Shown in pieces: positions 6,278 through 13,593 of a DNA stretch of 22,449 nucleotides. Source of the stretch: Bacillota bacterium (GTDB lineage Bacteria; Bacillota; Clostridia; Christensenellales; CAG-138); contig JAEYHP010000053.1 in the NCBI GenBank assembly GCA_023409435.1, positions 1 through 22,449 of the forward strand, in the 5' to 3' direction. A model generated the notes under the pieces. It made no database searches, was not told the DNA's origin, and was given only the letters and a program-made list of their open reading frames with translations. Positions within the stretch are counted from its first letter, which is position 1. Each line of letters starts with the position of its first letter. The translations under genes and the position numbers were made by a program.

Positions 6278-8040
6278 AAAGCGCATTCCTCAAAAAGATA
6301 TTGCTGTTCCTGCTGCTGACACTTTTGATTTCTTCGCTGCTTACGGGGGTTGTATTTACCTACACCAGCCGCAATGTGTTCGCGAACATGAAAGCGCGGG
6401 ATATGGTGCCGGCCGCTTTGTATATCAGCGATATCGTGGCCCAGTATCAGCATGGGGAGATCAGCCCATGGGCGTTTGAACGCTTGCTTAATACCGACCA
6501 AACGATTTGGGACGCTTCGGTGCTGATATTTGACAAAGCGGGAAACCTCCTTGCGCGCACGCGGGAGGCGGATATTGACCGCATGATCGATGCGCTTTCC
6601 GCCTATCTGCCCGATATGCTCTCCGGTAAATCCGGCGTACTCCGCCTTGTTACCCCCGAGCTTGGCATTGTCGTGGGCGCGCCGGTTTCGGGCGTAGACG
6701 CGGAGGTGACGGGCGCGGTATTCTTAACAAAGCCGCTCAATGAAGTGAACGCCGCCTTAAGCGGCCTTAACAGCGCGCTGTTGATCAGCCTGCTGATCGT
6801 CTCTTTAGCCACCATACTGCCCGCCTATTTTGTTTCAAGAAGCCTATCCAGACCGCTTTTGCAGATGTCGCAGGCGGCGCGCGCCATGGCTTTCGGGGAT
6901 TATACCGTAAAGGCGTATGAAAAAGGAAACGATGAAATCGGCGTGCTGGGAAGATCGTTAAACGAGCTTTCTGCCGCGCTTGCAAAAACCATAGGAGATC
7001 TTGTTCTGGAGCGCAACCGCCTTAGAAACGTGCTCGACGGGCTCAAGGAAGGCATTGTCGCGGTGGATGAAACGGGTTACGTCACCCACTGCAACCCGTC
7101 CGCCGAGCGCCTGCTGGCGATACAGGGGGACGCGCAGAGCGCGCTTTCCCGCTTGGAAGCGCTGTGGCCTGAGATCGGCGCGCTGATGCGGGCGGGGGAC
7201 TCTGCTTCACGCACGGTATCCGTGGAAGGCGTTCAGCTTCGCGTTACCGTCACCCAGCTTGCCGGGCAGCAGGAAAAGCGGGCGGGCGCCGTCACCATGA
7301 TACAGGATGTGACGGAGGAAGTGCGCCTGGAGCAGACGCGCAGGGATTATGTGGCCAATGTCAGCCATGAGCTGCGCACGCCCATCGCCTCCATCCGGAG
7401 CTTGGCTGATGCGCTCAACGATGGGCTGGTAAAAACGGAAGAGGACAAAGCCCGCTATTACGGCTATATCCTGCGAGAAAGCATGCGGCTTTCCCGGCTG
7501 ATCAACGACCTCTTAGAGCTTTCCCGGCTGCAGTCCGGCGGCGTGGCGCTGGAAAAGCGCGCATTCCAGCTAAAGCCTTTGCTCATGGAGCTGTCCGAGC
7601 GGTTTGAGGCGGCGGCGGGGGACAGCGGCTTGGCGTTCCGGCTGGAGCTTCCCGAAGGCGAACCGCAGGCGTATTCCAACGAGGACCGCGTGGAACAGGT
7701 GCTCGTCGCGTTTCTCGATAACGCTATCAAGTACGCGGCGGACGAAGGCAAAGTCACACTGAAGGCGGAACAATCCGCGGATGGATTTATTTTGAGCGTA
7801 TGCAACACGGGCCATATTCCGGAGGAACACTTAAGCCACCTGTTCGAGCGTTTTTACAAGGCGGATACCGCCCACGCGGAGCAGGGCACCGGCTTAGGGC
7901 TTGCGATCGCACGGGAAATCATGTCCCTGCTGGGCGAGCGCATCTGGGCGGAAAACCGGGATGGGGAGGCTTGTTTCCGGTTTACATTAAGCCACTGGCA
8001 AAGTCCTACGGACTTTGCCAGTGGGCTTTCTGCTTTCTGA
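6274..8040 (+). CDS. Membrane sensor histidine kinase (PhoR/WalK-like), C-terminus read through a terminator hairpin
   Basis: 588-residue sensor kinase. Membrane segments at about 7-29 and 167-189 flank an extracellular sensor of about 135 residues. HAMP follows (about 190-240), then a PAS domain (about 249-350), HisKA with His365 in NVSHELRTP, and HATPase with N-box DNAIKYA (482-488), G1 box NTGHIP (Asn in place of the usual Asp), FERFYKAD and G2 box GTGLGLAIA (538-546). It phosphorylates the regulator encoded just upstream. Odd feature: the fold ends at about FRFTL (569-572) and the last 16 residues are encoded by the inverted repeat at 7992-8024, with the stop only beyond it. The original stop was probably lost when the downstream repeat arrived; effect on activity is likely small. 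Confidence 0.93.
   Translation: MKSAFLKKILLFLLLTLLISSLLTGVVFTYTSRNVFANMKARDMVPAALYISDIVAQYQHGEISPWAFERLLNTDQTIWDASVLIFDKAGNLLARTREADIDRMIDALSAYLPDMLSGKSGVLRLVTPELGIVVGAPVSGVDAEVTGAVFLTKPLNEVNAALSGLNSALLISLLIVSLATILPAYFVSRSLSRPLLQMSQAARAMAFGDYTVKAYEKGNDEIGVLGRSLNELSAALAKTIGDLVLERNRLRNVLDGLKEGIVAVDETGYVTHCNPSAERLLAIQGDAQSALSRLEALWPEIGALMRAGDSASRTVSVEGVQLRVTVTQLAGQQEKRAGAVTMIQDVTEEVRLEQTRRDYVANVSHELRTPIASIRSLADALNDGLVKTEEDKARYYGYILRESMRLSRLINDLLELSRLQSGGVALEKRAFQLKPLLMELSERFEAAAGDSGLAFRLELPEGEPQAYSNEDRVEQVLVAFLDNAIKYAADEGKVTLKAEQSADGFILSVCNTGHIPEEHLSHLFERFYKADTAHAEQGTGLGLAIAREIMSLLGERIWAENRDGEACFRFTLSHWQSPTDFASGLSAF
7992..8024. terminator. Perfect 15-bp hairpin overlapping the end of the kinase gene
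   Basis: CCACTGGCAAAGTCC (7992-8006), loop TAC, GGACTTTGCCAGTGG (8010-8024), followed by GCTTTCTGCTTTCT. It is terminator-like with a broken T-tract and lies inside the last codons of the kinase gene. The string CCACTGG also occurs inside the adjacent repeat. Confidence 0.55.
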
Positions 8041-8041
8041 G

Positions 8042-8438
8042 GATTACAGGAACAACCTGTGCCTATGGCACGGGTGGTTGTTCCTGCAAGGAAAGCCTTG
8101 CGCTGCAAGGCCTTCCGCCGCCACCGCATATGTCGCTCTTCGGCGATTGAAAGCCTGCGGGAGCCGGAGCCGAGCGCTGCCAGTGGCAGATGAAGCTGGG
8201 TTGAGGCTGATGCCAAGGGCAGCAAACGGTCCAGTGAACCGTTTGAAAGCCGAAACGGGTATACGCTTGGCGGATACCCCGGGCACGAAAAGGCCAGTGA
8301 GGCCCCTTGGCGGGGCACGCCTCGTGCACTAGGCTTGCGTGCCGTCGCAAGGGAGTACCACTCGTAAGGGAACGGTACGACCATTGCGAACTGCAAAGCG
8401 GCCCCCGCCCCCCCAAGAAGTCTTTCAATAGACTGAAT
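8042..8438 (-). repeat. Structured intergenic repeat, copy 1 (minus orientation)
   Basis: About 397 bases that match 13161-13556 in reverse complement along the full length, with about nine in ten bases alike by eye. Conserved hairpins, in the minus direction, include AAACGGT-TCACTGG-ACCGTTT, CTGCC-ACT-GGCAG, GCCTTGC-AGC-GCAAGGC and ACAACC...GGTTGT with an inner GTGCC/GGCAC stem. In the last one the loop differs between copies (ATA here, GCA there) while the stems are kept. Open frames cross it on both strands, but none has a ribosome binding site or recognisable domain. It sits between the kinase gene and a terminator. Confidence 0.8.
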
Positions 8439-8462
8439 CGCCCGGTAGTCGGGCGATTTTTT
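8436..8462 (+). terminator. Intrinsic terminator after repeat copy 1
   Basis: AATCGCCCG (8436-8444), loop GTAGT, CGGGCGATT (8450-8458), then a T-run to 8462. It isolates the repeat and the two-component operon from the next promoter. Confidence 0.85.
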
Positions 8463-8516
8463 CGCCCGAAACGCGCCGGTTTTGATGGCTTTTTGGCCGG
8501 AGAAAAGCTTTTTGCC

Positions 8517-8545
8517 TTGACAGGTCGGCCCCGCTCCTCTAGACT
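8517..8545 (+). promoter_or_regulatory. SigmaA-type promoter of the DUF1538-PII operon
   Basis: TTGACA (8517-8522), 17-base spacer, TAGACT (8540-8545). Expected start near 8552, about 26 bases before the ATG at 8578; AGGAAGGGGG (8562-8571) is the ribosome binding site. Confidence 0.7.
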
Positions 8546-8557
8546 TTTATATAGAGG
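8536..8557. promoter_or_regulatory. Inverted repeat over the -10 box, candidate operator
   Basis: CCTCTA (8536-8541) and TAGAGG (8552-8557) separated by 10 bases, spanning the -10 element and the predicted start. A regulator bound here would block transcription; alternatively it is a small 5' hairpin in the RNA. Confidence 0.35.
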
Positions 8558-8577
8558 TCATAGGAAGGGGGCTGGGA

Positions 8578-10416
8578 ATGAAAAAGAAGCTGCTGGAAAA
8601 ATGGAAAGAAGCAGCGCAATCCGTTCTGCCCATCAGCGGGATTGTTTTACTTTTGCATGTTACCATTTCGCCATTGCCTTTCTGGACTCTCATTTTATTT
8701 CTTGTGGGAACCGTGCTTACCATATTTGGAATGAGTCTGTTTATGCTGGGTGCGGAGCTTTCCATGATGCCCATTGGAGAAGCCATCGGCTCCGAGCTGA
8801 CCAAGTCCAGAAAACTTTGGCTGATCATTGTGGGCGGATTTATTCTGGGGCTGATCGTTACGCTGGCGGAGCCGGATCTGCAGGTGCTCACCAAGCAGGT
8901 TCCCGCGGTGCCGGACCCGATCTTAGTGGGAACGGTCGCGGTGGGCGTCGGCCTGTTTCTGGTACTGGCACTGTTGCGCATCCTGTTCCAATTCCCGCTT
9001 TCGGTCATGTTTGGGGTTTCCTATACGCTGGTATTTTTAATTGCATCGTTCACCGCGCCGGATTTCCTGGCGGTGGGGTTTGATTCGGGCGGCGTGACCA
9101 CGGGCCCGGTTACGGTGCCGTTTATCCTCGCGCTGGGTCTGGGCGTCTCCGGAGTACGCGGCGGCAGGAACGCGGAGGAGGATAGTTTCGGCCTGTGCGC
9201 GCTTTGCTCCATAGGCCCCGTGCTCGCGGTGCTCATCATGGGCATGTTTTTTGATTCCTCCGCCTCGGGCTATGCGTTCGTTGCGCCCGAAACCGTGGAT
9301 GGGTTGGGGGAACTCGTTCGCCTTTACGGCAGCGGGCTTGCCGCGTTCTTTGGGGAAGTGGCCGCGGTGCTGCTGCCCATTGTAGCCATATTCATATTCT
9401 TTCAGATTGTACGCCTCAGGCTGTCTAAGACCGCGCTGTTCCGCATTCTGTTCGGCATTTTATATACGCTCGTCGGGCTCACCGTATTTTTGACCGGCGT
9501 TAACCTCGGGTTTTTGCCCATCGGCAAGCTGATCGGGAAGACGATCGCATCCTTGCCGAACAACTGGCTGCTGTATCCACTCAGCGCCGTATTGGGCTTC
9601 TTTGTCGTGTATGCGGAGCCCGCCGTGCACGTTTTGACCCATCAGGTGGAGGAAATCACAAGCGGCGCGATCTCAAGGCGCATGATGCTCACAGGCCTCG
9701 CCATAGGCGTGAGCATGGCGCTTTTGCTTTCCGTGCTGCGGCTGATGACTGGTGTGAGCATCTGGTGGTTTTTAGCGCCCGGCTATGCGGCGGGGCTAAT
9801 CTTAACGCTCGTGACCCCCAAGATATTTACCGCCATCGCGTTCGACTCGGGAGGGGTGGCGGCGGGCACCATGACGGCCGCCTTCCTGCTGCCGTTTGCG
9901 GTGGGCATATGCGACGCTGTGGGCGGGAACATCATGACGGACGCGTTCGGCATCGTGGCCATGGTCGCGATGATGCCGCTCATTACAATTCAGATGATCG
10001 GTATCCTCTACCAGTGGAAGTTGAAGCGCAACGAACGGCTGGAACAGGCTCTAGAGGCGCAGGCGATAGAGGAAGAGGAAGACTTCGTTCCACTAAATGA
10101 GGATGTGGAAGTGCTGCCGCTTGAACCGGAGGACGAAGCGGCCGATATAGAAGCCGCAGATGAAGAGCAGGTCCCTTTGCCGGATGCGGAAACGGGCGAA
10201 GTGGAGCCGCAAAACAACGGGGTTTTGCATCAGGACGCGCAAAATGCTACAATGCCGGAAGAAGAGCCGGAAGCGAAAGAGTCAGGCGATGCTCCGCCCG
10301 CAGACGAGGAAACGCAAAACGGGCAACCGCCGCAGGAGCAAAGCTCGTTGGCAGCGGAAGAACCGCTTCCCGCGGCGGTACAGGACGCCCATGCTTCAAA
10401 GGAGGAATCAGTTTGA
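8578..10416 (+). CDS. DUF1538 family integral membrane protein, duplicated (UmpA-UmpB-like fusion), with acidic C-terminal tail
   Basis: 612-residue polytopic membrane protein. Two homologous halves are visible: GAELSMMPIGEAIG and GVNLGFLPIGKLIG; AEPDLQVLTKQV and AEPAVHVLTHQVEEI; GFDSGGVTTGPVT and AFDSGGVAAGTMT. Each half has about six hydrophobic segments. The conserved FDSGGV motif and the AEP motif are DUF1538 hallmarks. Some DUF1538 pairs (UmpA/UmpB) have been reported as cation/proton antiporters, so ion transport is the best guess. Residues from about 490 to the end form a hydrophilic tail rich in Glu, Asp, Pro and Gln, probably cytoplasmic and disordered. The stop overlaps the TTG start of the PII-like gene, so transporter and regulator are made together. 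Confidence 0.85.
   Translation: MKKKLLEKWKEAAQSVLPISGIVLLLHVTISPLPFWTLILFLVGTVLTIFGMSLFMLGAELSMMPIGEAIGSELTKSRKLWLIIVGGFILGLIVTLAEPDLQVLTKQVPAVPDPILVGTVAVGVGLFLVLALLRILFQFPLSVMFGVSYTLVFLIASFTAPDFLAVGFDSGGVTTGPVTVPFILALGLGVSGVRGGRNAEEDSFGLCALCSIGPVLAVLIMGMFFDSSASGYAFVAPETVDGLGELVRLYGSGLAAFFGEVAAVLLPIVAIFIFFQIVRLRLSKTALFRILFGILYTLVGLTVFLTGVNLGFLPIGKLIGKTIASLPNNWLLYPLSAVLGFFVVYAEPAVHVLTHQVEEITSGAISRRMMLTGLAIGVSMALLLSVLRLMTGVSIWWFLAPGYAAGLILTLVTPKIFTAIAFDSGGVAAGTMTAAFLLPFAVGICDAVGGNIMTDAFGIVAMVAMMPLITIQMIGILYQWKLKRNERLEQALEAQAIEEEEDFVPLNEDVEVLPLEPEDEAADIEAADEEQVPLPDAETGEVEPQNNGVLHQDAQNATMPEEEPEAKESGDAPPADEETQNGQPPQEQSSLAAEEPLPAAVQDAHASKEESV
10398..10404 (+). promoter_or_regulatory. Ribosome binding site supporting a TTG start for the PII-like gene
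   Basis: AAAGGAGG lies inside the last codons of the DUF1538 gene, about 8 bases before TTG 10413. No ATG with comparable support follows nearby, so TTG is taken as the start. Confidence 0.75.
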
Positions 10417-11126
10417 ATTCGGCTGCACAGATACCGCCGCTTGTATTCCTTGCCGCCGTAGTAAATCGGGGCAAGGGAGAAAAGCTTGCCGAGCTGTTTA
10501 CGGAGCACGGTGTAAAGCTGAGCTTTTTGAGCCTGGCAAAAGGCACGGCGGAAAAAAGCATACTTTCCTACCTTGGGCTGGGCGAGACGGAAAAAGAAAT
10601 TTTGTACGCCGCGATGCCGTACGTGCTTTCCCGGGAAATGCTCAAACGCCTGGATTGCGAGTTTAAGCTGTATAAGCCCGGCAAGGGAATCGCGTTTACC
10701 ATACCCATCAATGCGGTCGTGGACGCCGGGTCCAAAAAGCGTTTGCTTGGCGCCGTCAATGTGGAGGGAGAAAAGGCCATGGAACAGTCCTATCAGCACG
10801 ACCTGATCGTGATCATCGCGAATCAGGGATATTCCGAGGAGGTCATGGACGTCGCGCGGGCCACGGGGGCGGCGGGCGGCACCATACTCCACGCCCGCGG
10901 CGTGGGGCTTCAGCACGCGGAAAAATTCTTTGGCGTCACCATACAGCCCGAAAAAGAAATGCTCTATATTGTGGCGAAGAAAGAGATCAGCCGTAAAATC
11001 ATGCTGGCCGTGACGGAACAGAAGGGCTGCCATACGGATGCGCGGGCAATCGCATTTTCCCTTCCCGTCAACGGGGTGGCGGGGCTTTCCGCCGTGCCGC
11101 CGGATTGCGCAGCGCAGGAAGGGTAA
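10413..11126 (+). CDS. Tandem PII-like signalling protein (two PII-type domains)
   Basis: 237 residues, twice the length of a PII protein. Two halves can be aligned: EKEILY with EKEMLY, SREMLKRL with SRKIMLAV, and GIAFTIPINAVVD with AIAFSLPVNGVAG. The second half has GGTILHARGVG, the usual PII beta-alpha-beta opening, and the first has lost most of it. PII proteins bind ATP/ADP and 2-oxoglutarate and regulate transporters such as AmtB; PII-like relatives are known next to DUF1538 genes. The coupling to the preceding transporter gene suggests it gates that transporter in response to a nucleotide or metabolite. The tyrosine of the GlnB T-loop is not evident. TTG start, see the ribosome binding site entry. 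Ligand unknown. Confidence 0.82.
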   Translation: MNSAAQIPPLVFLAAVVNRGKGEKLAELFTEHGVKLSFLSLAKGTAEKSILSYLGLGETEKEILYAAMPYVLSREMLKRLDCEFKLYKPGKGIAFTIPINAVVDAGSKKRLLGAVNVEGEKAMEQSYQHDLIVIIANQGYSEEVMDVARATGAAGGTILHARGVGLQHAEKFFGVTIQPEKEMLYIVAKKEISRKIMLAVTEQKGCHTDARAIAFSLPVNGVAGLSAVPPDCAAQEG

Positions 11127-11199
11127 TCTGGTCTGGTTGAGTGACTCTAAGTGGAATTAATAAATTGTCGACAAAAAAATACGTTGAGGGGTCTGTCTA

Positions 11200-11350
11200 C
11201 GGGCTCACAGTTCGCAATGGTTGTATTGCGTTGCAGCAGAGCCGCTCCTGATACTCCCTTGCTCACTGGGACTTTGCCTCGCTTCATCCGTCACAGACGG
11301 CGCCCGGCTATGTCCCTCAAGCTCCCGCTTAGGGCCGTGACGGCCCTAAG
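11200..11350 (+). repeat. Degenerate member of the intergenic repeat family
   Basis: CAGTTCGCAATGGTTG followed by ATACTCCCTTGCTCACTGGG matches the opening of the full copies (GCAGTTCGCAATGGTCG and GTACTCCCTTGC). A GACGGC...GGCTATGTCC...CTCCCGC segment (11296-11327) resembles the core motif of the other copies. It ends with hairpin CTTAGGGCCG-TGA-CGGCCCTAAG (11328-11350). Later parts of the full repeat are absent. No gene is supported between 11127 and 11585. Confidence 0.5.
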
Positions 11351-11408
11351 AACCCATTCTGGAAGCACTTTAAAAAGGTTATAGATGGTCTGAAATCAAC
11401 TTATTATT

Positions 11409-11444
11409 TGGCCGTGCGCAATTAGAGTCGCACGGCCATTTTCT
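11409..11444 (+). terminator. Intrinsic terminator downstream of the PII-like gene and repeat
   Basis: Stem TGGCCGTGCG (11409-11418) with CGCACGGCCA (11429-11438), 10-base loop, then TTTTCT. It closes the transcript upstream of the spoIIGA promoter. Confidence 0.85.
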
Positions 11445-11470
11445 ATCAAATCTCGCATGTATGGCATTCT

Positions 11471-11508
11471 GTTGTTCTACAAATTTTACATGTCCCGTAT
11501 GCTATACT
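11471..11508 (+). promoter_or_regulatory. Probable Spo0A-controlled spoIIG-type promoter
   Basis: TATACT (11503-11508) has no -35 at the usual 17 bases; a poor -35-like TTCTAC lies 22 bases upstream (11475-11480), the unusual spacing known for the Bacillus spoIIG promoter. Overlapping it, 11471-11483 on the minus strand reads TTTGTAGAACAAC, close to the Spo0A box TTTGTCGAA (TGTAGAA against TGTCGAA). That box is centred near -38 from the expected start, as in spoIIG. Confidence 0.5.
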
Positions 11509-11585
11509 GTGTCCACCTGAGCGAGCGGGCTTAATACGAATTCCAAGCATCGGTACAAGAAGCGCAACAAAAGAAGAGGTAGCCC

Positions 11586-12413
11586 ATGCGGATCTCCATA
11601 GAATGGTTCCTGCTGGATAATACGCTGATGAATCTTTGCGTGCTGCTGCTTGCCGGGGCGCTCTCGGGCTTGCGTATCCGGCTGCCGCTTTCCGTGGGGC
11701 TGTGTTTGCTGGGCGGCGTATTCGCGCTTCTTTCCCTGTGGGTTTTTCCCGTTTTGCTTAAGCCCGTTCCCAAGTTGTTGTTTGCCTGCGTGCTGGCGTT
11801 TGGCTTGCGGGCGGATGGATGGCGCGCATATCTGCGCGGCCTTCTTTGCGTGCTGTTGTGTGCGGCGCTCTTGGGCGGCCTTGTACTGCTGCTTACCGCA
11901 TTGCTTGACGATGGCGCTTTAGGCCTTAAAAACGGCGCACTTGTCGGAACGGTGGAGACCCGCGTTGTACTCATTGCCATAGCATTTGCCGTGATGCTGC
12001 CCCGCATCCTTCGGGCTTTGCGCAACGCGGCGCGCACGGTCTCGCTGCACGTGCCGCTCCGTTTTACTCTGGACGGCGCGGAACTTGAGCTGGATGCGCT
12101 GATCGACACAGGTAACCTTCTAAACGAACCTGTAACCGGCTTGCCGGTGGTGCTTGTTTGCGCCACATCGATGGGCAAGCGTGAGGAAGGCTACCCGGTG
12201 CGCTACTGCGGCGTAAACGGCGAAGGGCTGCTCTACGCCCGCCGCGTCCAGGCCGCAAAGATCCGCATCGACGGAATCTGGCATAGTACGGATATCATGG
12301 TCGCCCGCTCTCCGGTACCAATCACGGGGGCAAAGGCCATTGTGGGCAATAATGCGCTGCCGCCGGAAAGTATATATAAGCGCAGCAACAGGGAGGAAGT
12401 ACATCGTGCATAG
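11586..12413 (+). CDS. spoIIGA: SpoIIGA, pro-sigmaE processing aspartic protease
   Basis: Membrane protease of the sporulating mother cell that cuts the pro-sequence from sigmaE after a signal from the forespore. 275 residues. The N-terminal half (to about 140) has about five hydrophobic segments. The C-terminal domain is an aspartic protease with Asp174 in LDALIDTGNLLNEPVTGLPVV, equivalent to the catalytic Asp of the Bacillus protein. AGAGGT before ATG 11586 is the ribosome binding site. The next gene is sigE, its substrate, whose GTG start lies within the last codons of spoIIGA, so protease and substrate are co-translated. Expression probably starts from the Spo0A-type promoter at 11471. 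Confidence 0.93.
   Translation: MRISIEWFLLDNTLMNLCVLLLAGALSGLRIRLPLSVGLCLLGGVFALLSLWVFPVLLKPVPKLLFACVLAFGLRADGWRAYLRGLLCVLLCAALLGGLVLLLTALLDDGALGLKNGALVGTVETRVVLIAIAFAVMLPRILRALRNAARTVSLHVPLRFTLDGAELELDALIDTGNLLNEPVTGLPVVLVCATSMGKREEGYPVRYCGVNGEGLLYARRVQAAKIRIDGIWHSTDIMVARSPVPITGAKAIVGNNALPPESIYKRSNREEVHRA
12391..12396 (+). promoter_or_regulatory. Ribosome binding site fixing the GTG start of sigE
   Basis: GGGAGG inside the end of spoIIGA, about 9 bases before GTG 12406. It rejects the in-frame ATG at 12340, which would add 22 residues unlike any sigmaE. Confidence 0.85.
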
Positions 12414-13104
12414 ATTCATCGCTTGGCTGTACCGGTTGTTATTCCGAAAACCCAAAGGCGTATACTATGTCCATTCGGGGGAAACGCTGCCCCCGCCGCT
12501 TACGGTGGAGGAGGAGCAGGAATGGATTGACCGCCTTTCCGCCGGGGATGAAGAGGCGCCGCATATCCTGATTGAACGCAACCTCCGCTTGGTGGTCTAT
12601 ATCGCGCGTAAATTCGAGAACACCGGCGTATGCATCGAGGATCTGATTTCCATAGGCACAATCGGCCTCATTAAAGCCGTTAACACGTTCGATCCGGATA
12701 AGCGCATCAAGCTTGCGACCTATGCCTCCCGCTGCATCGAAAATGAAATCTTGATGCATTTGCGGCGCACCTGCAGGCTCAAAATGGAGGTCTCTCTGGA
12801 TGAGCCGCTCAATATCGACTGGGACGGCAACGAACTGCTGCTTTCGGATATCTTAGGCACCGAAGGGGATTTGATTGGCCGGGGAATCGAGGACGAGGTG
12901 GACAGGGAACTGCTGCTTAGTGCGCTCAACAAGCTGACGGCGCGGGAACAAAAGATTGTGCAGCTTCGGTTCGGGCTCAATTCCGACCGCGAGTGCACGC
13001 AGAAGCAGGTGGCGGATATGCTGGGGATTTCGCAAAGCTACATTTCCCGCCTGGAAAAGCGCATTATCAAACGGCTGCGCAAGGAAATCGCGCGAATGGA
13101 ATAA
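12406..13104 (+). CDS. sigE: RNA polymerase sporulation sigma factor SigE (pro-sigmaE)
   Basis: Early mother-cell sigma factor, made as an inactive membrane-bound precursor. From the GTG the protein is 232 residues. The pro-sequence is visible: a hydrophobic, basic stretch (FIAWLYRLLFRKPKG) followed by YYVHSGETLPPPLT, the counterpart of the Bacillus processing region, cut near residue 27. Region 2 is NLRLVVYIARKFENTG, DLISIGTIGLIKAVNTFD and IKLATYASRCIENEILMHLRR; region 4 is LTAREQKIVQLRFGL and the helix-turn-helix KQVADMLGISQSYISRLEKR. It overlaps spoIIGA by 8 bases. It is followed not by sigG in the same direction, as in most spore formers, but by a repeat and an inverted sigG. Confidence 0.97.
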   Translation: MHRFIAWLYRLLFRKPKGVYYVHSGETLPPPLTVEEEQEWIDRLSAGDEEAPHILIERNLRLVVYIARKFENTGVCIEDLISIGTIGLIKAVNTFDPDKRIKLATYASRCIENEILMHLRRTCRLKMEVSLDEPLNIDWDGNELLLSDILGTEGDLIGRGIEDEVDRELLLSALNKLTAREQKIVQLRFGLNSDRECTQKQVADMLGISQSYISRLEKRIIKRLRKEIARME

Positions 13105-13136
13105 TTGTTTTTATAAAGTATTAGGTATATATAAGG

Positions 13137-13162
13137 ATGCGCGCCGGATTTCCGGCGCGCAT
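13137..13162. terminator. Hairpin after sigE, left flank of repeat copy 2
   Basis: Perfect 12-bp inverted repeat ATGCGCGCCGGA (13137-13148) and TCCGGCGCGCAT (13151-13162) with a 2-base core. Its position 33 bases past the sigE stop fits a terminator, but the T-tract is poor. Both arms are repeated exactly at 13594-13625. Confidence 0.6.
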
Positions 13163-13556
13163 TCAATCTGTTGAAAAAACTCTCGGAGGCTCGGGGGCTG
13201 CTTCGCAGTTCGCAATGGTCGCACCATTCCCTCACGGTCGGTACTCCCTTGCGACGGCCCGCAGGCCTAGTGCACGAGGCGTACCCCGCCGAGGGCCTCA
13301 CTGGCCTTTTCGTGCCCGGGGTATCCGCCAAGCGTATACCCGTTTCGGCTTTCAAACGGTTCACTGGACCGTTTGCTGCCCTTGGCATCAGCCTAACCCC
13401 GCTTCATCTGCCACTGGCAGCGCTCGGCTCCGGTTCTCGGAGGCTTCCAACCGCCGAAGAGCGACATGTGCGGTGGCGGCGGAAGGCCTTGCAGCGCAAG
13501 GCTTTCCTTGCAGGAACAACCGCCCGTGCCGCAGGCACAGGTTGTTTCTGTAATAC
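13161..13556 (+). repeat. Structured intergenic repeat, copy 2 (plus orientation)
   Basis: 396 bases, the inverted partner of 8042-8438. It opens ATTCAATCTGTTGAAAAAACT (that of copy 1 is ATTCAGTCTATTGAAAGACT) and ends near GGTTGTTTCTGTAAT. Clear hairpins: 13319-13341 (GGGTAT/ATACCC), 13354-13374 (AAACGGT/ACCGTTT), 13408-13420 (CTGCC/GGCAG), 13486-13502 (GCCTTGC/GCAAGGC) and 13516-13545 (ACAACC/GGTTGT with inner GTGCC/GGCAC). CACTGG recurs in three hairpin loops. Long open frames on both strands reflect GC-rich sequence without stops; they have no ribosome binding sites and differ in frame between copies. It may be a structured RNA element or a nonautonomous mobile element. Confidence 0.8.
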
Positions 13557-13586
13557 TCGAAAAAGTGTCGTAAGGCACTTTTTCGA
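13557..13586. terminator. Hairpin at the right end of repeat copy 2
   Basis: TCGAAAAAGTG (13557-13567) and CACTTTTTCGA (13576-13586), an 11-bp stem with an 8-base loop. Could act in either direction; on the minus strand it lies downstream of sigG. Confidence 0.45.
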
Positions 13587-13593
13587 CAACAAG

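Noticed and set aside
8015..8428. Open frames of 80-180 codons on both strands across repeat copy 1
   Set aside because: No ribosome binding sites, no domains, and the sequence is a hairpin-rich repeat that is read in several frames equally well.
13578..13590. Perfect Spo0A-box match TTGTCGAAAAA on the minus strand
   Set aside because: It is an arm of a hairpin downstream of the convergent genes, not near a promoter.
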